Of a stretch of DNA of 9,247 bases, positions 1-6,590 are shown in pieces. A program made the position numbers and the translations under genes. The stretch is from Dehalococcoidales bacterium (lineage in GTDB: Bacteria > Chloroflexota > Dehalococcoidia > Dehalococcoidales > Fen-1064), in assembly GCA_030667735.1 (NCBI GenBank), contig DAOUVG010000039.1, positions 1-9,247 of the forward strand. The letters are read 5' to 3'. The notes beneath the pieces were generated by a model. The model saw only the letters and a program-made list of their open reading frames with translations. It did no database searches and was not told the DNA's origin. Every line of letters begins with the position of its first letter. The stretch's first letter is position 1.

Positions 1-1
1 C

Positions 2-382
2 GTCGTTGATGGCGCCCACAATGCGGATTCGGCCCGGAAGCTAAAGCAATCTCTCGAACAGTATTTCGAGTTTGACCGTGCCATTCTCATCGTCGGTTTC
101 TCAGTCGACAAGAACGTGGCGAATATAATCACGGAGCTGGTGCCGCTTTTTAATGAGGTAATCGTCACCCGTTCGATTCACCCCCGGGCAATGGCCACCC
201 CCCCGATTGCTGCCGAATTCGTCCGGCAGGGGATAGCAGTCCGGGAGACGGACGATATTTCGATTGCGTTACCCCTGGCCCTGGAGCAAGCCGGGGAGAA
301 CGATATCATCTGCGTTACCGGCTCGCTGTTTGTTGTTGCCGGAGCGATTGAACAGGCACAGATATTGAATCTCTCCGTATAA
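2..382 (+). CDS. folC: Folylpolyglutamate synthase / dihydrofolate synthase, C-terminal part (5' truncated by window edge)
   Basis: FolC is a cytoplasmic Mur-ligase-like ATP-dependent enzyme that adds glutamate to dihydropteroate and/or reduced folates. The frame is open from base 2 and gives 126 residues to a TAA at 380-382. Near the left edge is the DGAHN motif (local residues 3-7), a hallmark of the FolC C-terminal domain. It is followed by a Rossmann-like stretch with ILIVGFSVDKN, then TRSIHPRAM, matching the family's 'T.s..PRA' segment, and ends with VTGSLFVVAGA, typical of the last strand and helix. Only about the last third of the usual 420-450 residues is visible. A GTG at 116 could be mistaken for a start, but the FolC motif upstream in the same frame shows it is internal. 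The next gene starts about 290 bp downstream, so folC is probably the last gene of its own transcription unit. Family assignment is secure; mono- versus bifunctional activity cannot be told from this part. Confidence 0.93.
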   Translation, partial: VVDGAHNADSARKLKQSLEQYFEFDRAILIVGFSVDKNVANIITELVPLFNEVIVTRSIHPRAMATPPIAAEFVRQGIAVRETDDISIALPLALEQAGENDIICVTGSLFVVAGAIEQAQILNLSV

Positions 383-389
383 GTATAAC

Positions 390-403
390 GCGGCACGTGC
401 CGC
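390..403. repeat. Perfect 14-bp palindrome just after folC
   Basis: GCGGCACGTGCCGC reads identically on both strands, 7 bp after the folC stop. As RNA it could fold into a 5-bp GC stem with an ACGU loop. No T-tract follows (AGAAAT instead), so it is not a convincing intrinsic terminator. It could be a processing or stabilising hairpin at the folC 3' end, or a dimeric protein-binding site. Function is unknown. Confidence 0.5.
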
Positions 404-473
404 AGAAATAGTCTAGTACTCAGTTGCAGAAATATCAGCTAGCATGTTCCACTGGGTGACACGCCGTTGACAT

Positions 474-521
474 GTCATTCTTAGCCGGGGCTCCGAACGG
501 AGCGAGGAGACACAGAATCTG
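474..521. repeat. REP-like palindromic sequence (GTCATTCT ... AGAATCTG type)
   Basis: GTCATTCT at 474-481 and AGAATCTG at 514-521 bracket a nested hairpin GCTCCG-AA-CGGAGC (490-503). ATTCT (477-481) pairs with AGAAT (514-518). The pattern 'GTCATTCT..AGC..AGCGAGG..AGAATCT' resembles a short dispersed palindrome family found between genes in many bacterial genomes; that resemblance is from memory. Here it lies inside the inverted-repeat element. It has no coding potential. Confidence 0.45.
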
Positions 522-524
522 AAT

Positions 525-544
525 GTTGCACGGATTTGTGCAAC
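525..544. repeat. 7-bp inverted repeat / hairpin GTTGCAC-GGATTT-GTGCAAC
   Basis: GTTGCAC (525-531) and GTGCAAC (538-544) are perfect inverted copies around a 6-base loop. The hairpin overlaps the right arm of the MITE-like element and the proposed -35 box and spacer of the candidate promoter, so it could serve as an operator-like site. It may equally be only an internal repeat of the element. Confidence 0.4.
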
Positions 545-554
545 TAGGTATAGT
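526..554 (+). promoter_or_regulatory. Candidate promoter for the MATE array
   Basis: A TTGCAC hexamer (526-531) is separated by 17 bp from TATAGT (549-554). The -10 matches the sigma-70 consensus at five of six bases; the -35 matches at only three (the leading TTG). Transcription would begin near 561, about 110 bp before the first MATE start codon, leaving a structured leader. It is the best-spaced pair I see between folC and the array. An earlier TTGACA at 467-472 has no -10 at the right distance. The weak -35 keeps confidence modest. Confidence 0.35.
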
Positions 555-616
555 ACTCCGGCGACTTGCCGGGAGTTAGCCTCCGCTTCTTGCCCTGGGC
601 GTCAGCCCGGGGGTTC
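555..616 (+). promoter_or_regulatory. Structured leader: two hairpins, the second terminator-like
   Basis: Hairpin 1: ACTCCGGC (555-562) pairs with GCCGG-G-AGT (568-576) across the loop GACTT, with one bulged G. Hairpin 2: CCCTGGGC (593-600) pairs over eight positions, including one G-U, with GCCCGGGG (605-612) across the loop GTCA. It is followed by GTTCTTTG. The second hairpin with its short T-rich tail looks like a weak intrinsic terminator, either a late terminator for folC or an attenuator in the MATE leader. I recognised no known riboswitch fold and no leader peptide. Confidence 0.4.
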
Positions 617-671
617 TTTGTATTAGGAGCAGGAAGGCGGACATAGTAGTAAAGGAGTGGACGCTGGCGGG

Positions 672-2108
672 ATGGAGCAGACCGGGTTTCCTGGCGGCAG
701 GCGGGGTGGCCCCCTGATGAGGGACTGGACTCAGGGCAGCATCGTTGGTAATCTCCTGAGACTGTCCTGGCCGATGGTCATCAGCAATAGTCTCATGATG
801 CTTGGCCCCACTATTGATGTGATATGGGTGGGCAGGCTGGGGTCGGCCTCCATCGCGGGCGTCGGTGTTGCCGGTATTGCCACTCAGTTAGTAATGGGGG
901 CCATGATGGGCCTCATTATGGGGATGCGGGCTCTCATTGCCCGTTTTATCGGCAGCGGTGACGTTCGGAGTGCCAATCACGTAGCCCAGCAAGCCCTGGT
1001 CATCAGTGGAGGGTTCGCCATTCTAATGGCGGCTGTCGGCGTTTTTCTGACCGAAGAAATACTCGGTCTTTTTGGGCTCGAGGCGGACGTTGTTGTAGCA
1101 GGTTCAGCCTATCTGCGTATCATGTTCATCGGTACTGCCGCCATATCCTTCCGTATCATGGCCGAAGGCACCATGCAGGCCTCCGGGGATACTGTAACGC
1201 CGATGTCCATATCCGTCATCTTCCGGTTCTTCCATATCGCACTGTGTCCCTTCCTCGTCTTCGGTTTGTGGATATTCCCGGAGATGGGCGTCAAAGGGGC
1301 CGCCATGACCAACGTGATTTCACAGTCTCTGGGAGTTGCCCTGGGAATGTTTTGCCTCTTCACCGGTCGCTCCGTCCACTTTGAGAAGACCGGGTTCTTG
1401 CCGGTGCCCCGCCTGGGACCGTCACATATGCGTCTCACGCTGAGGAACTTTCATCTTGACCTTAATATCATCGGGCGCATTGCTCGGATTGGAACGCCGG
1501 CAATGGTCTCCGGTATGGAAAGGACGTTCAGCCACTTCTTCCTGATGTATTTCATGGCCCCATTCGGCACCGCAGCCGTGGCGGCCCATACCATCCTTCA
1601 GCGGGTGGAGATGGTGCTCTTTATGCCGGGGATGGCATTCGGCAATGCTGCCGGGGTCCTGGTGGGACAAAACCTCGGGGCCGGCCAGCCGCAGCGGGCG
1701 GAAAGGAGCGTCTGGATGGCAGGAGCAATGGTCGGGGTTATGATTGTCGTGTGCTCGGTAGCGATACTGCTGTTCGCGGAGAACATAGCCCGCATCTTCA
1801 ATCAGGAAGCCGGCCTGGTAGAGCAATCCGGCATCTTTATGAGGATTGCCGTGGTCGGCTACCTGGCGCTCCCGCTGATGGTGGTGTTCATGAGCGCCCT
1901 CTCCGGAGCCGGGGACACGCTGCCGCCGATGATTATCAGCACGATAACTATCTGGGTGATACAGCTCCCGATGGCCTACTTCCTGCCTATGTACACCGAT
2001 ATCGGGGTCTACGGGGTGCGCTGGGCAATAGTGGCCGGAATGGTTATCGGAGCAATCGGCTATACGGCCTATTTCCGCACCGGCCGGTGGAAGCGGAAGA
2101 AGGTATAA
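672..2108 (+). CDS. MATE family efflux transporter, array gene 1
   Basis: Predicted cytoplasmic-membrane multidrug/metabolite exporter of the MATE superfamily, driven by a Na+ or H+ gradient; substrate unknown. The 478-aa product has the usual length for 12 TM helices in two halves. TM1 carries GPTIDVIWVG with membrane Asp49, matching the essential TM1 Asp of characterised MATEs. The TM4-TM5 region has Glu165, MQASGDTVTPM, then His188 and Cys192 in FHIALCP. The second half starts around residue 260 and contains GMERTF (Glu283 in TM7), AAVAAHTILQR, AAGVLVGQNLGAGQP and LSGAGDT. The C-terminus is basic (GRWKRKKV). The start is chosen at ATG 672, which gives a length matching its neighbours. A GTG at 657 is in frame but lies inside the AAAGGAG ribosome site (651-657), which instead serves 672 with a long 14-nt spacer. 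ATG 717, just before RDWTQG, is a further alternative. It is 38 nt from gene 2. Confidence 0.93.
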   Translation: MEQTGFPGGRRGGPLMRDWTQGSIVGNLLRLSWPMVISNSLMMLGPTIDVIWVGRLGSASIAGVGVAGIATQLVMGAMMGLIMGMRALIARFIGSGDVRSANHVAQQALVISGGFAILMAAVGVFLTEEILGLFGLEADVVVAGSAYLRIMFIGTAAISFRIMAEGTMQASGDTVTPMSISVIFRFFHIALCPFLVFGLWIFPEMGVKGAAMTNVISQSLGVALGMFCLFTGRSVHFEKTGFLPVPRLGPSHMRLTLRNFHLDLNIIGRIARIGTPAMVSGMERTFSHFFLMYFMAPFGTAAVAAHTILQRVEMVLFMPGMAFGNAAGVLVGQNLGAGQPQRAERSVWMAGAMVGVMIVVCSVAILLFAENIARIFNQEAGLVEQSGIFMRIAVVGYLALPLMVVFMSALSGAGDTLPPMIISTITIWVIQLPMAYFLPMYTDIGVYGVRWAIVAGMVIGAIGYTAYFRTGRWKRKKV

Positions 2109-2146
2109 TACGCGTGAAGATGGGATGGTAAACGTAAATAGCTAAC

Positions 2147-3589
2147 ATGGATACTGGCAGTACGGCAGGAACGGTGAGCCCGGGAGGAAAACAGCCCGGG
2201 TTCGACCGTGATTGGACTCAGGGCAGCATTACGGGCAATCTTATCAAACTGGCCTGGCCGATGATAGTAAGCTCTGTCCTCAATATGCTTGGCCCTACTA
2301 TTGACATGGTATGGGTCGGCAGTCTGGGGTCGAATTCTATCGCCGGTGTCGGTGTTGCCGGTATTGCTATCGGGCTGGTGATGTCGGCAATCATGGGGCT
2401 CAGTATGGGAATGAGAGCCATGATTGCCCGCTTCATTGGAGCGCAGGACCCCGAGAGCGCCAACCATGTCGCGTTACAGTCCTTTGTGCTGGGTGCCGTG
2501 CTCTCTTTGATTGTGGCAATGATAGGCTTCTTTTACACCGAATCCATAATGCGCCTGTTCCCCCTGGAAGAGGGGGTCATCCTCGAAGGCACAATCTATT
2601 TGAAAATTGTGTTACTCGGTGCGGTAGTGATGATAGTGCGCATGATGTGCGAAACCGCTATCCAGTCCGCAGGCGATGCAGTAACGCCGATGTGGATTTC
2701 AGTAGTCTTCCGGTTCTTCCACTTAATTCTCTGTCCCTTCATGGTTCTCGGCTGGTGGATATTCCCCCAGATGGGCGTCGGCGGTGCCGCCATTACCAAT
2801 ATCATCTCACAGACCCTGGGGCTGGGACTTGCATTGTGGGTCCTGTTAGCCGGGCGTTCTATCTATTTCGATAGGACGAGAAAAAGATTCCGGCTGGGGC
2901 GGGGCAGGATGAAACTGGATACTAAGAATTTCCGTGTCGACCCCGCCATCATCTGGCGCATTGTTCGTATCGGGATTCCTTCTGGCGTCATGGGTATGCA
3001 GGGGGCACTCGGTGCGTTCTTCCTTATCAGGATTATTGGCCCCTTCGGGACATATGCCGTAGCCGCCCATACCATTGTGTCACGTGTGGAGATGATTATA
3101 TTTATGCCGATAGTAGGTCTGGGCATGGCGGCCGGAATCCTTGCGGGACAGAACCTCGGTGCCAGGCAGCCCGATCGCGCTGAAAAAAGCGGATGGCGGG
3201 CAATGTTCATATCGCTGGCGTTTATGATCATCTGCTGTTTGGCTCTTCTATGGGGTGCGGAGGGTATCGTTAGAATTTTTAACACAGAACCCGAGCTCGT
3301 AGATATGGGCAGTATCTTCCTCCGTATAGGCGCAGCCGGATACCTCCTGATAGGGTTCGTTATTGTCATGCAGTTTTGTATCTCCGGTGCTGGCGACACC
3401 ATACCGCCAATGATTTTTAGCCTGGTGATGGTCTGGGTGTTGCAGATACCGCTGGCATACATTCTCCCCGAGGTCACCGGACTCGGCATATACGGCGTAC
3501 GTTGGGCGATAGTAATCTCTCTAGCGGTGTCAGCAATTATCCACACGGCATACTTCAAGCTTGGCAGGTGGAAACTGAAACGGGTCTGA
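2147..3589 (+). CDS. MATE family efflux transporter, array gene 2
   Basis: 480-aa 12-TM MATE exporter of the inner membrane; substrate unknown. After a 19-residue soluble tail it has DRDWTQGS and then TM1 with GPTIDMVWVG (Asp53). The N-lobe residues are Glu169 in MCETAIQSAGD, His192 and Cys196 in FHLILCP. TM7 has Gln285 (GMQGAL), where genes 1 and 4 have Glu. The second half shows AVAAHTIVSRVEM, AAGILAGQNLGARQP and ISGAGDTIPPM. The C-terminus ends GRWKLKRV. It is the closest relative of gene 3: over the 94 residues from DRDW to the end of the TM2-TM3 loop I counted 72 identities. ATG 2147 has no strong Shine-Dalgarno sequence upstream (the 38-nt gap ends AAATAGCTAAC), suggesting translation helped by reinitiation from gene 1. 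The TGA stop (3587-3589) begins the junction shared with gene 3/4. Confidence 0.94.
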   Translation: MDTGSTAGTVSPGGKQPGFDRDWTQGSITGNLIKLAWPMIVSSVLNMLGPTIDMVWVGSLGSNSIAGVGVAGIAIGLVMSAIMGLSMGMRAMIARFIGAQDPESANHVALQSFVLGAVLSLIVAMIGFFYTESIMRLFPLEEGVILEGTIYLKIVLLGAVVMIVRMMCETAIQSAGDAVTPMWISVVFRFFHLILCPFMVLGWWIFPQMGVGGAAITNIISQTLGLGLALWVLLAGRSIYFDRTRKRFRLGRGRMKLDTKNFRVDPAIIWRIVRIGIPSGVMGMQGALGAFFLIRIIGPFGTYAVAAHTIVSRVEMIIFMPIVGLGMAAGILAGQNLGARQPDRAEKSGWRAMFISLAFMIICCLALLWGAEGIVRIFNTEPELVDMGSIFLRIGAAGYLLIGFVIVMQFCISGAGDTIPPMIFSLVMVWVLQIPLAYILPEVTGLGIYGVRWAIVISLAVSAIIHTAYFKLGRWKLKRV

Positions 3590-3678
3590 CCACGGACCGG
3601 ATACTATAGAAATGGAAGAAGAGACCGAAGGAACCCCGGAAAACGATAGAAGCCGTAACAGGTTCGATCGTGATTGGA
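3544..3678 (+). repeat. Junction repeat copy A (end of MATE 2, spacer, start of MATE 3)
   Basis: These 135 bp align without gaps to 5006-5140 with 116 identities by hand count. The repeat spans the last coding bases of one gene (TACTTC..CTTGGCAGGTGGAA), the stop TGA, the spacer (ACCACG.ACCGGATACTAT) and the first codons of the next gene up to the GATTGGA of the DRDW motif. Spacer bases are conserved as well as coding bases, which suggests duplication or gene conversion of the whole junction. Confidence 0.85.
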
Positions 3679-5051
3679 CCCAGGGCAGCATCATCGGCAA
3701 TCTGATGAAGCTGTCCTGGCCGATGATGGTCAGTTCCAGCCTGAACATGCTGGGCCCCACCATTGACATGATATGGGTGGGAAAACTGGGCTCAGCGGCC
3801 ATTGCCGCTGTGGGTGTTGCCGGCATCGGCGTGCAACTCCTGATGTCGGCTATCATGGGTCTTGCCATGGGCATGCGAGCAATCATTGCCCGTTTCATCG
3901 GGGCCCGTGACCTCCAGAGTGCCAACTACGTAGCAGTACAGGCCTTCCTGGTCAGCGCCGTTGTTTCAGTAATCATGGCACTGATCGGCCTCTTTCTCGC
4001 CGATCCTATAATGCGCCTGTTCCTTCTGGAGGAGGAGGTCGTGCTCCAGGGAGCAACCTACCTGAGGATTGTGTTCGTGGGCGGGATAGTGATGGTGGTC
4101 CGCATGATGTGCGAGGGCGCTATGCAGGCCGCCGGAGACGCAGTAACACCGATGTGGATTGGCGTATTCTTCAGATTCCTCCACGTGGCCCTCTGCCCCT
4201 TTATGGTGCTCGGCTGGTGGGTATTTCCCCAACTGGGGGTCAGCGGGGCGGCTTTTACCAATATCATCTCGCAGAGCCTGGGACTGGGCCTTTCATTGTG
4301 GGTCCTGTTCACGGGAAGGTCCATCTATTTTGATTCTATCCGGAAGATGCTCCGCCTGGGGCAGTCCCAGATGAAGTTGACGCTGGATAACTTCCGCGTC
4401 GACCCCGCTATCATCTGGCGTATTATCAGAATCGGTGTACCATCCAGTATCATGGGGATGCAGATGGCCCTGGCCGGGTTTGTCTTTGTCAGAATTATGG
4501 CGCCCTTCGGCACCTTCGCCGTGGCTGCCCACACTATCTCCCAGCGCGTGGAGATGATACTGTTCATGCCGATCATGGGACTGGGCATGGCGGCCGGTAC
4601 CCTCGCCGGACAGAACCTTGGTGCCGGCCAGCCGGAGCGCGCCGAGAGGGGTGGCTGGGTGGCGGCCCTTGTGGCTCTGGCATTGATGGCCGTTTTCTCG
4701 CTGGGGTTACTGCTGGGGGCGGAGAGCATCGTCACCATCTTCAACAAGGAATCCGGCCTGGTAGAAATGGGCAGCAGCTTCATCCGGATAGCCACCGCCG
4801 GCTACTTCCTGATTGGGTTTGTCATCGTGCTCCAGTTCTGCATCTCCGGTGCCGGTGACACCATTCCACCGATGGTTATCAGCCTGTTGATGATGTGGCT
4901 GATACAGTTGCCATTAGCCTACGTCCTGCCCAGGTACACCGACCTCGGGGTCTACGGAGTGCGCTGGGCGATGGTTATCTCGATAGGTGTGGGCACAATT
5001 GCCTACACGGCATACTTCCGGCTTGGCAGGTGGAAGCGGAAGCGGGTCTGA
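3612..5051 (+). CDS. MATE family efflux transporter, array gene 3
   Basis: 479-aa 12-TM MATE exporter, same predicted role as its neighbours. The N-terminus is acidic (MEEETEGTPEN) and then turns basic (RSRNRFDRDW). TM1 has GPTIDMIWVG (Asp52). The N-lobe residues are Glu168 (MCEGAMQAAGD), His191 and Cys195 (LHVALCP). TM7 has Gln284 (GMQMAL). The second half has AVAAHTISQRVEM, AAGTLAGQNLGAGQP and ISGAGDTIPPM, with C-terminal GRWKRKRV. It is the close sister of gene 2. At the position homologous to gene 4's start codon it has ATA (3606-3608); its ATG is two codons later, and no other ATG/GTG/TTG start fits the conserved alignment better. The only purine-rich site upstream is a weak CCGGA (about 3597-3601), so translational coupling to gene 2, 22 nt upstream, is likely. 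Confidence 0.94.
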   Translation: MEEETEGTPENDRSRNRFDRDWTQGSIIGNLMKLSWPMMVSSSLNMLGPTIDMIWVGKLGSAAIAAVGVAGIGVQLLMSAIMGLAMGMRAIIARFIGARDLQSANYVAVQAFLVSAVVSVIMALIGLFLADPIMRLFLLEEEVVLQGATYLRIVFVGGIVMVVRMMCEGAMQAAGDAVTPMWIGVFFRFLHVALCPFMVLGWWVFPQLGVSGAAFTNIISQSLGLGLSLWVLFTGRSIYFDSIRKMLRLGQSQMKLTLDNFRVDPAIIWRIIRIGVPSSIMGMQMALAGFVFVRIMAPFGTFAVAAHTISQRVEMILFMPIMGLGMAAGTLAGQNLGAGQPERAERGGWVAALVALALMAVFSLGLLLGAESIVTIFNKESGLVEMGSSFIRIATAGYFLIGFVIVLQFCISGAGDTIPPMVISLLMMWLIQLPLAYVLPRYTDLGVYGVRWAMVISIGVGTIAYTAYFRLGRWKRKRV

Positions 5052-5140
5052 CCACGCACCGGATACTATGGAGATAGAAGAAGAGACCGAAGAAACTCCG
5101 GAATACGGCGGAAGACGTAACAGGTTCGGACGGGATTGGA
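5006..5140 (+). repeat. Junction repeat copy B (end of MATE 3, spacer, start of MATE 4)
   Basis: Ungapped partner of 3544-3678. Past about 5140 the similarity between genes 3 and 4 falls visibly (CTAAAGGCAATATCCTGAAG against CCCAGGGCAGCATCATCGGC). The conserved block is therefore centred on the junction rather than running evenly through the genes. Confidence 0.85.
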
Positions 5141-6555
5141 CTAAAGGCAATATCCTGAAGAACCTTCTCCTGCTGGGCTGGCCGATGTCTATCAATGCCA
5201 TCATGACCATGATGGGTCCTACTATTGACATGATATGGGTTGGCAGGCTGGGCGAAGCCTCCATTGCGGGTGTCGGTGTTGCCGGTACCGCGGTGATGGT
5301 GGTGAATTCAGCCAGGATGGGCTTGACTACCGGTACCAGGGCCATGATTGCCCGCTTTATTGGAGCCGGTGACGATGAAAGTGCTAATAAAGTTGGTCAG
5401 CAGGCCGTTGTAGTCAGTGCCGCGTTCTCCATTTTGATGGCCATTATCGGCATCGTCCTGGCCGAACCTATTATGCGTGTCTTCGACCTGGAAGAAAAGG
5501 TCGTATCCGAAGGGGCCGCCTACATGAGAATTATGTTCGTTGGCTCGATCGCAATGTCCTTCCGGATGCTGGCCGAAAGTATTATGCAGGCCTCCGGCGA
5601 CTCACTAACCCCGATGATGGCCTCGGCAGGCTTCCGGATTCTCCATGTAGCCTTATGCCCCTTCCTGGTCTTCGGATGGTGGATATTTCCCGCTATGGGT
5701 GTAAGCGGGGCGGCGATGACCAACGTCGTTTCGCAGACCCTCGGTGCGGCAGTTGGTCTATGGGCTCTTCTCTCAGGGAAGTCGGTCTGGCTGGACCGGA
5801 AGCGGTGGTGGAACGATGGGGGGGCAGGGAGCCGTCTCGCTGTCTGGCGTGTTGTCCGATTAGTGCCATCACGCATGCGGTTGAGCCTGCGGAATTTCAG
5901 TCTGGACCGTAATATCATCTGGCGTATCGTCCGGATTGGCATCCCGGCATCAGTCACCGGTATCGAGCGTAGTTTTGCCAATCTCGTACTGGTTTTGTTC
6001 GTAACCCCTTTCGGCACAACGGCGGTAGCGGCTCACTCCCTGATTCAGAGGGTCGCGCAGTTTGCCCACATGCCAGCCCAGGGAATCGGTCAGGCGGCGG
6101 GTGTTCTGGCGGGACAGAACCTGGGTGCAAAACAGCCGGGGCGCGCCGAGCGGACCGGATGGACGGCAGCAGCCCTGTTTTCCGTGGCAATGGTGGTTGC
6201 TTCTTTGGTGATAGTATTCTGGGCTGAAGAAATAATAGGTGTGTTTAACTCGGAACCGGAGTTGAAGGTGCTTGGCGGTAACTTTCTCAGTATAGAAATT
6301 GTGTCCTTCGTAGTGTTTGGTCTGGTGATGGTGCTTTCGCAGTGTCTCAACGGTGTCGGAGACACGATGATACCGATGATTACCACTCTCCTCAGTATGT
6401 GGCTGATACAGGTACCGCTGGCCTATATCCTGCCGAAATATACTGACCTCGGGGTGTATGGTGTCCGTTGGGCGATTGTATCCGCCATTGCCCTTCGCGC
6501 TATTATATATACCACCTACTTCAAGTCAGGCAGATGGAAGCGTAAGAGAATCTAG
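5068..6555 (+). CDS. MATE family efflux transporter, array gene 4 (long inter-half linker)
   Basis: 495-aa 12-TM MATE exporter; substrate unknown. The frame is open upstream to a GTG at 4987, but that would overlap gene 3 by 65 bp. ATG 5068 (MEIEEETEETPEYGG) is the start supported by homology with gene 3 and lies 16 nt after gene 3's stop. TM1 has GPTIDMIWVG (Asp54). The N-lobe has Glu170 (LAESIMQASGD), His193 and Cys197 (LHVALCP). TM7 has Glu300 (GIERSF), as in gene 1. The cytoplasmic linker between the halves (about residues 242-276) is longer than in genes 1-3 and has tryptophan-rich basic segments (RKRWWNDGG, VWRVVRLV). The second half has AVAAHSLIQRV, AAGVLAGQNLGAKQP and LNGVGDTMIPM; the C-terminus is GRWKRKRI. 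The front end resembles gene 3 and the body gene 1, suggesting a mosaic origin. Confidence 0.93.
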   Translation: MEIEEETEETPEYGGRRNRFGRDWTKGNILKNLLLLGWPMSINAIMTMMGPTIDMIWVGRLGEASIAGVGVAGTAVMVVNSARMGLTTGTRAMIARFIGAGDDESANKVGQQAVVVSAAFSILMAIIGIVLAEPIMRVFDLEEKVVSEGAAYMRIMFVGSIAMSFRMLAESIMQASGDSLTPMMASAGFRILHVALCPFLVFGWWIFPAMGVSGAAMTNVVSQTLGAAVGLWALLSGKSVWLDRKRWWNDGGAGSRLAVWRVVRLVPSRMRLSLRNFSLDRNIIWRIVRIGIPASVTGIERSFANLVLVLFVTPFGTTAVAAHSLIQRVAQFAHMPAQGIGQAAGVLAGQNLGAKQPGRAERTGWTAAALFSVAMVVASLVIVFWAEEIIGVFNSEPELKVLGGNFLSIEIVSFVVFGLVMVLSQCLNGVGDTMIPMITTLLSMWLIQVPLAYILPKYTDLGVYGVRWAIVSAIALRAIIYTTYFKSGRWKRKRI

Positions 6556-6572
6556 TGTAGTATAACGACCTA

Positions 6573-6590
6573 CTCCAGTGGAGCCTTTTT
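6573..6590 (+). promoter_or_regulatory. Ribosome site of gene 5 inside a mini-hairpin with T5 tract
   Basis: CTCC (6573-6576) can pair with GGAG (6580-6583) across AGT. GGAG is also the Shine-Dalgarno sequence of gene 5, seven bases before ATG 6591, and the spacer is CCTTTTT. The 4-bp stem is probably too weak to terminate strongly but could lower translation or cause some read-through loss between genes 4 and 5. Confidence 0.35.

Larger units (their letters stand above)
415..557. repeat. MITE-like element with imperfect terminal inverted repeats
   Basis: The left arm (415-433) reads AGTACT-C-AGTTGCAGAAAT. The reverse complement of the right arm (534-557) reads AGTACT-ATACCT-AGTTGCACAAAT. 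The two share the outer AGTACT and the inner AGTTGCA.AAAT block, 11 of 12 identical, with a few extra bases between blocks in the right arm. About 100 bp lie between the arms and contain no ORF, only palindromes. A short non-coding unit with inverted ends next to TA dinucleotides resembles a miniature inverted-repeat element. No transposase is present and only one copy is in the window, so mobility is inferred, not shown. Confidence 0.4.

Noticed and set aside
467..472. TTGACA as a -35 box
   Set aside because: It is a perfect -35 hexamer, but no -10-like hexamer lies 16-18 bp downstream; the sequence there is GC-rich palindrome.
390..503. Guanidine-II (mini-ykkC) riboswitch, which often controls small exporters
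   Set aside because: The hairpin at 390-403 has an ACGU loop rather than ACGR, and no second ACGR-loop hairpin follows at the expected distance.
657..671. GTG 657 as start of MATE gene 1
   Set aside because: The GTG shares its first base with the AAAGGAG ribosome site and so has no spacer. ATG 672 gives a length matching genes 2 and 3. Not fully excluded.
2863..3558. 231-codon open frame on the minus strand opposite MATE gene 2
   Set aside because: Low-complexity Pro/Ile/Arg/Met translation mirroring membrane-protein codons. Similar antisense frames recur opposite the other array genes, as expected for shadows.
4987..5067. Upstream GTG start for MATE gene 4
   Set aside because: It would overlap gene 3 by 65 bp and add a 27-residue tail unlike the paralogs. 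ATG 5068 aligns with gene 3's N-terminus.
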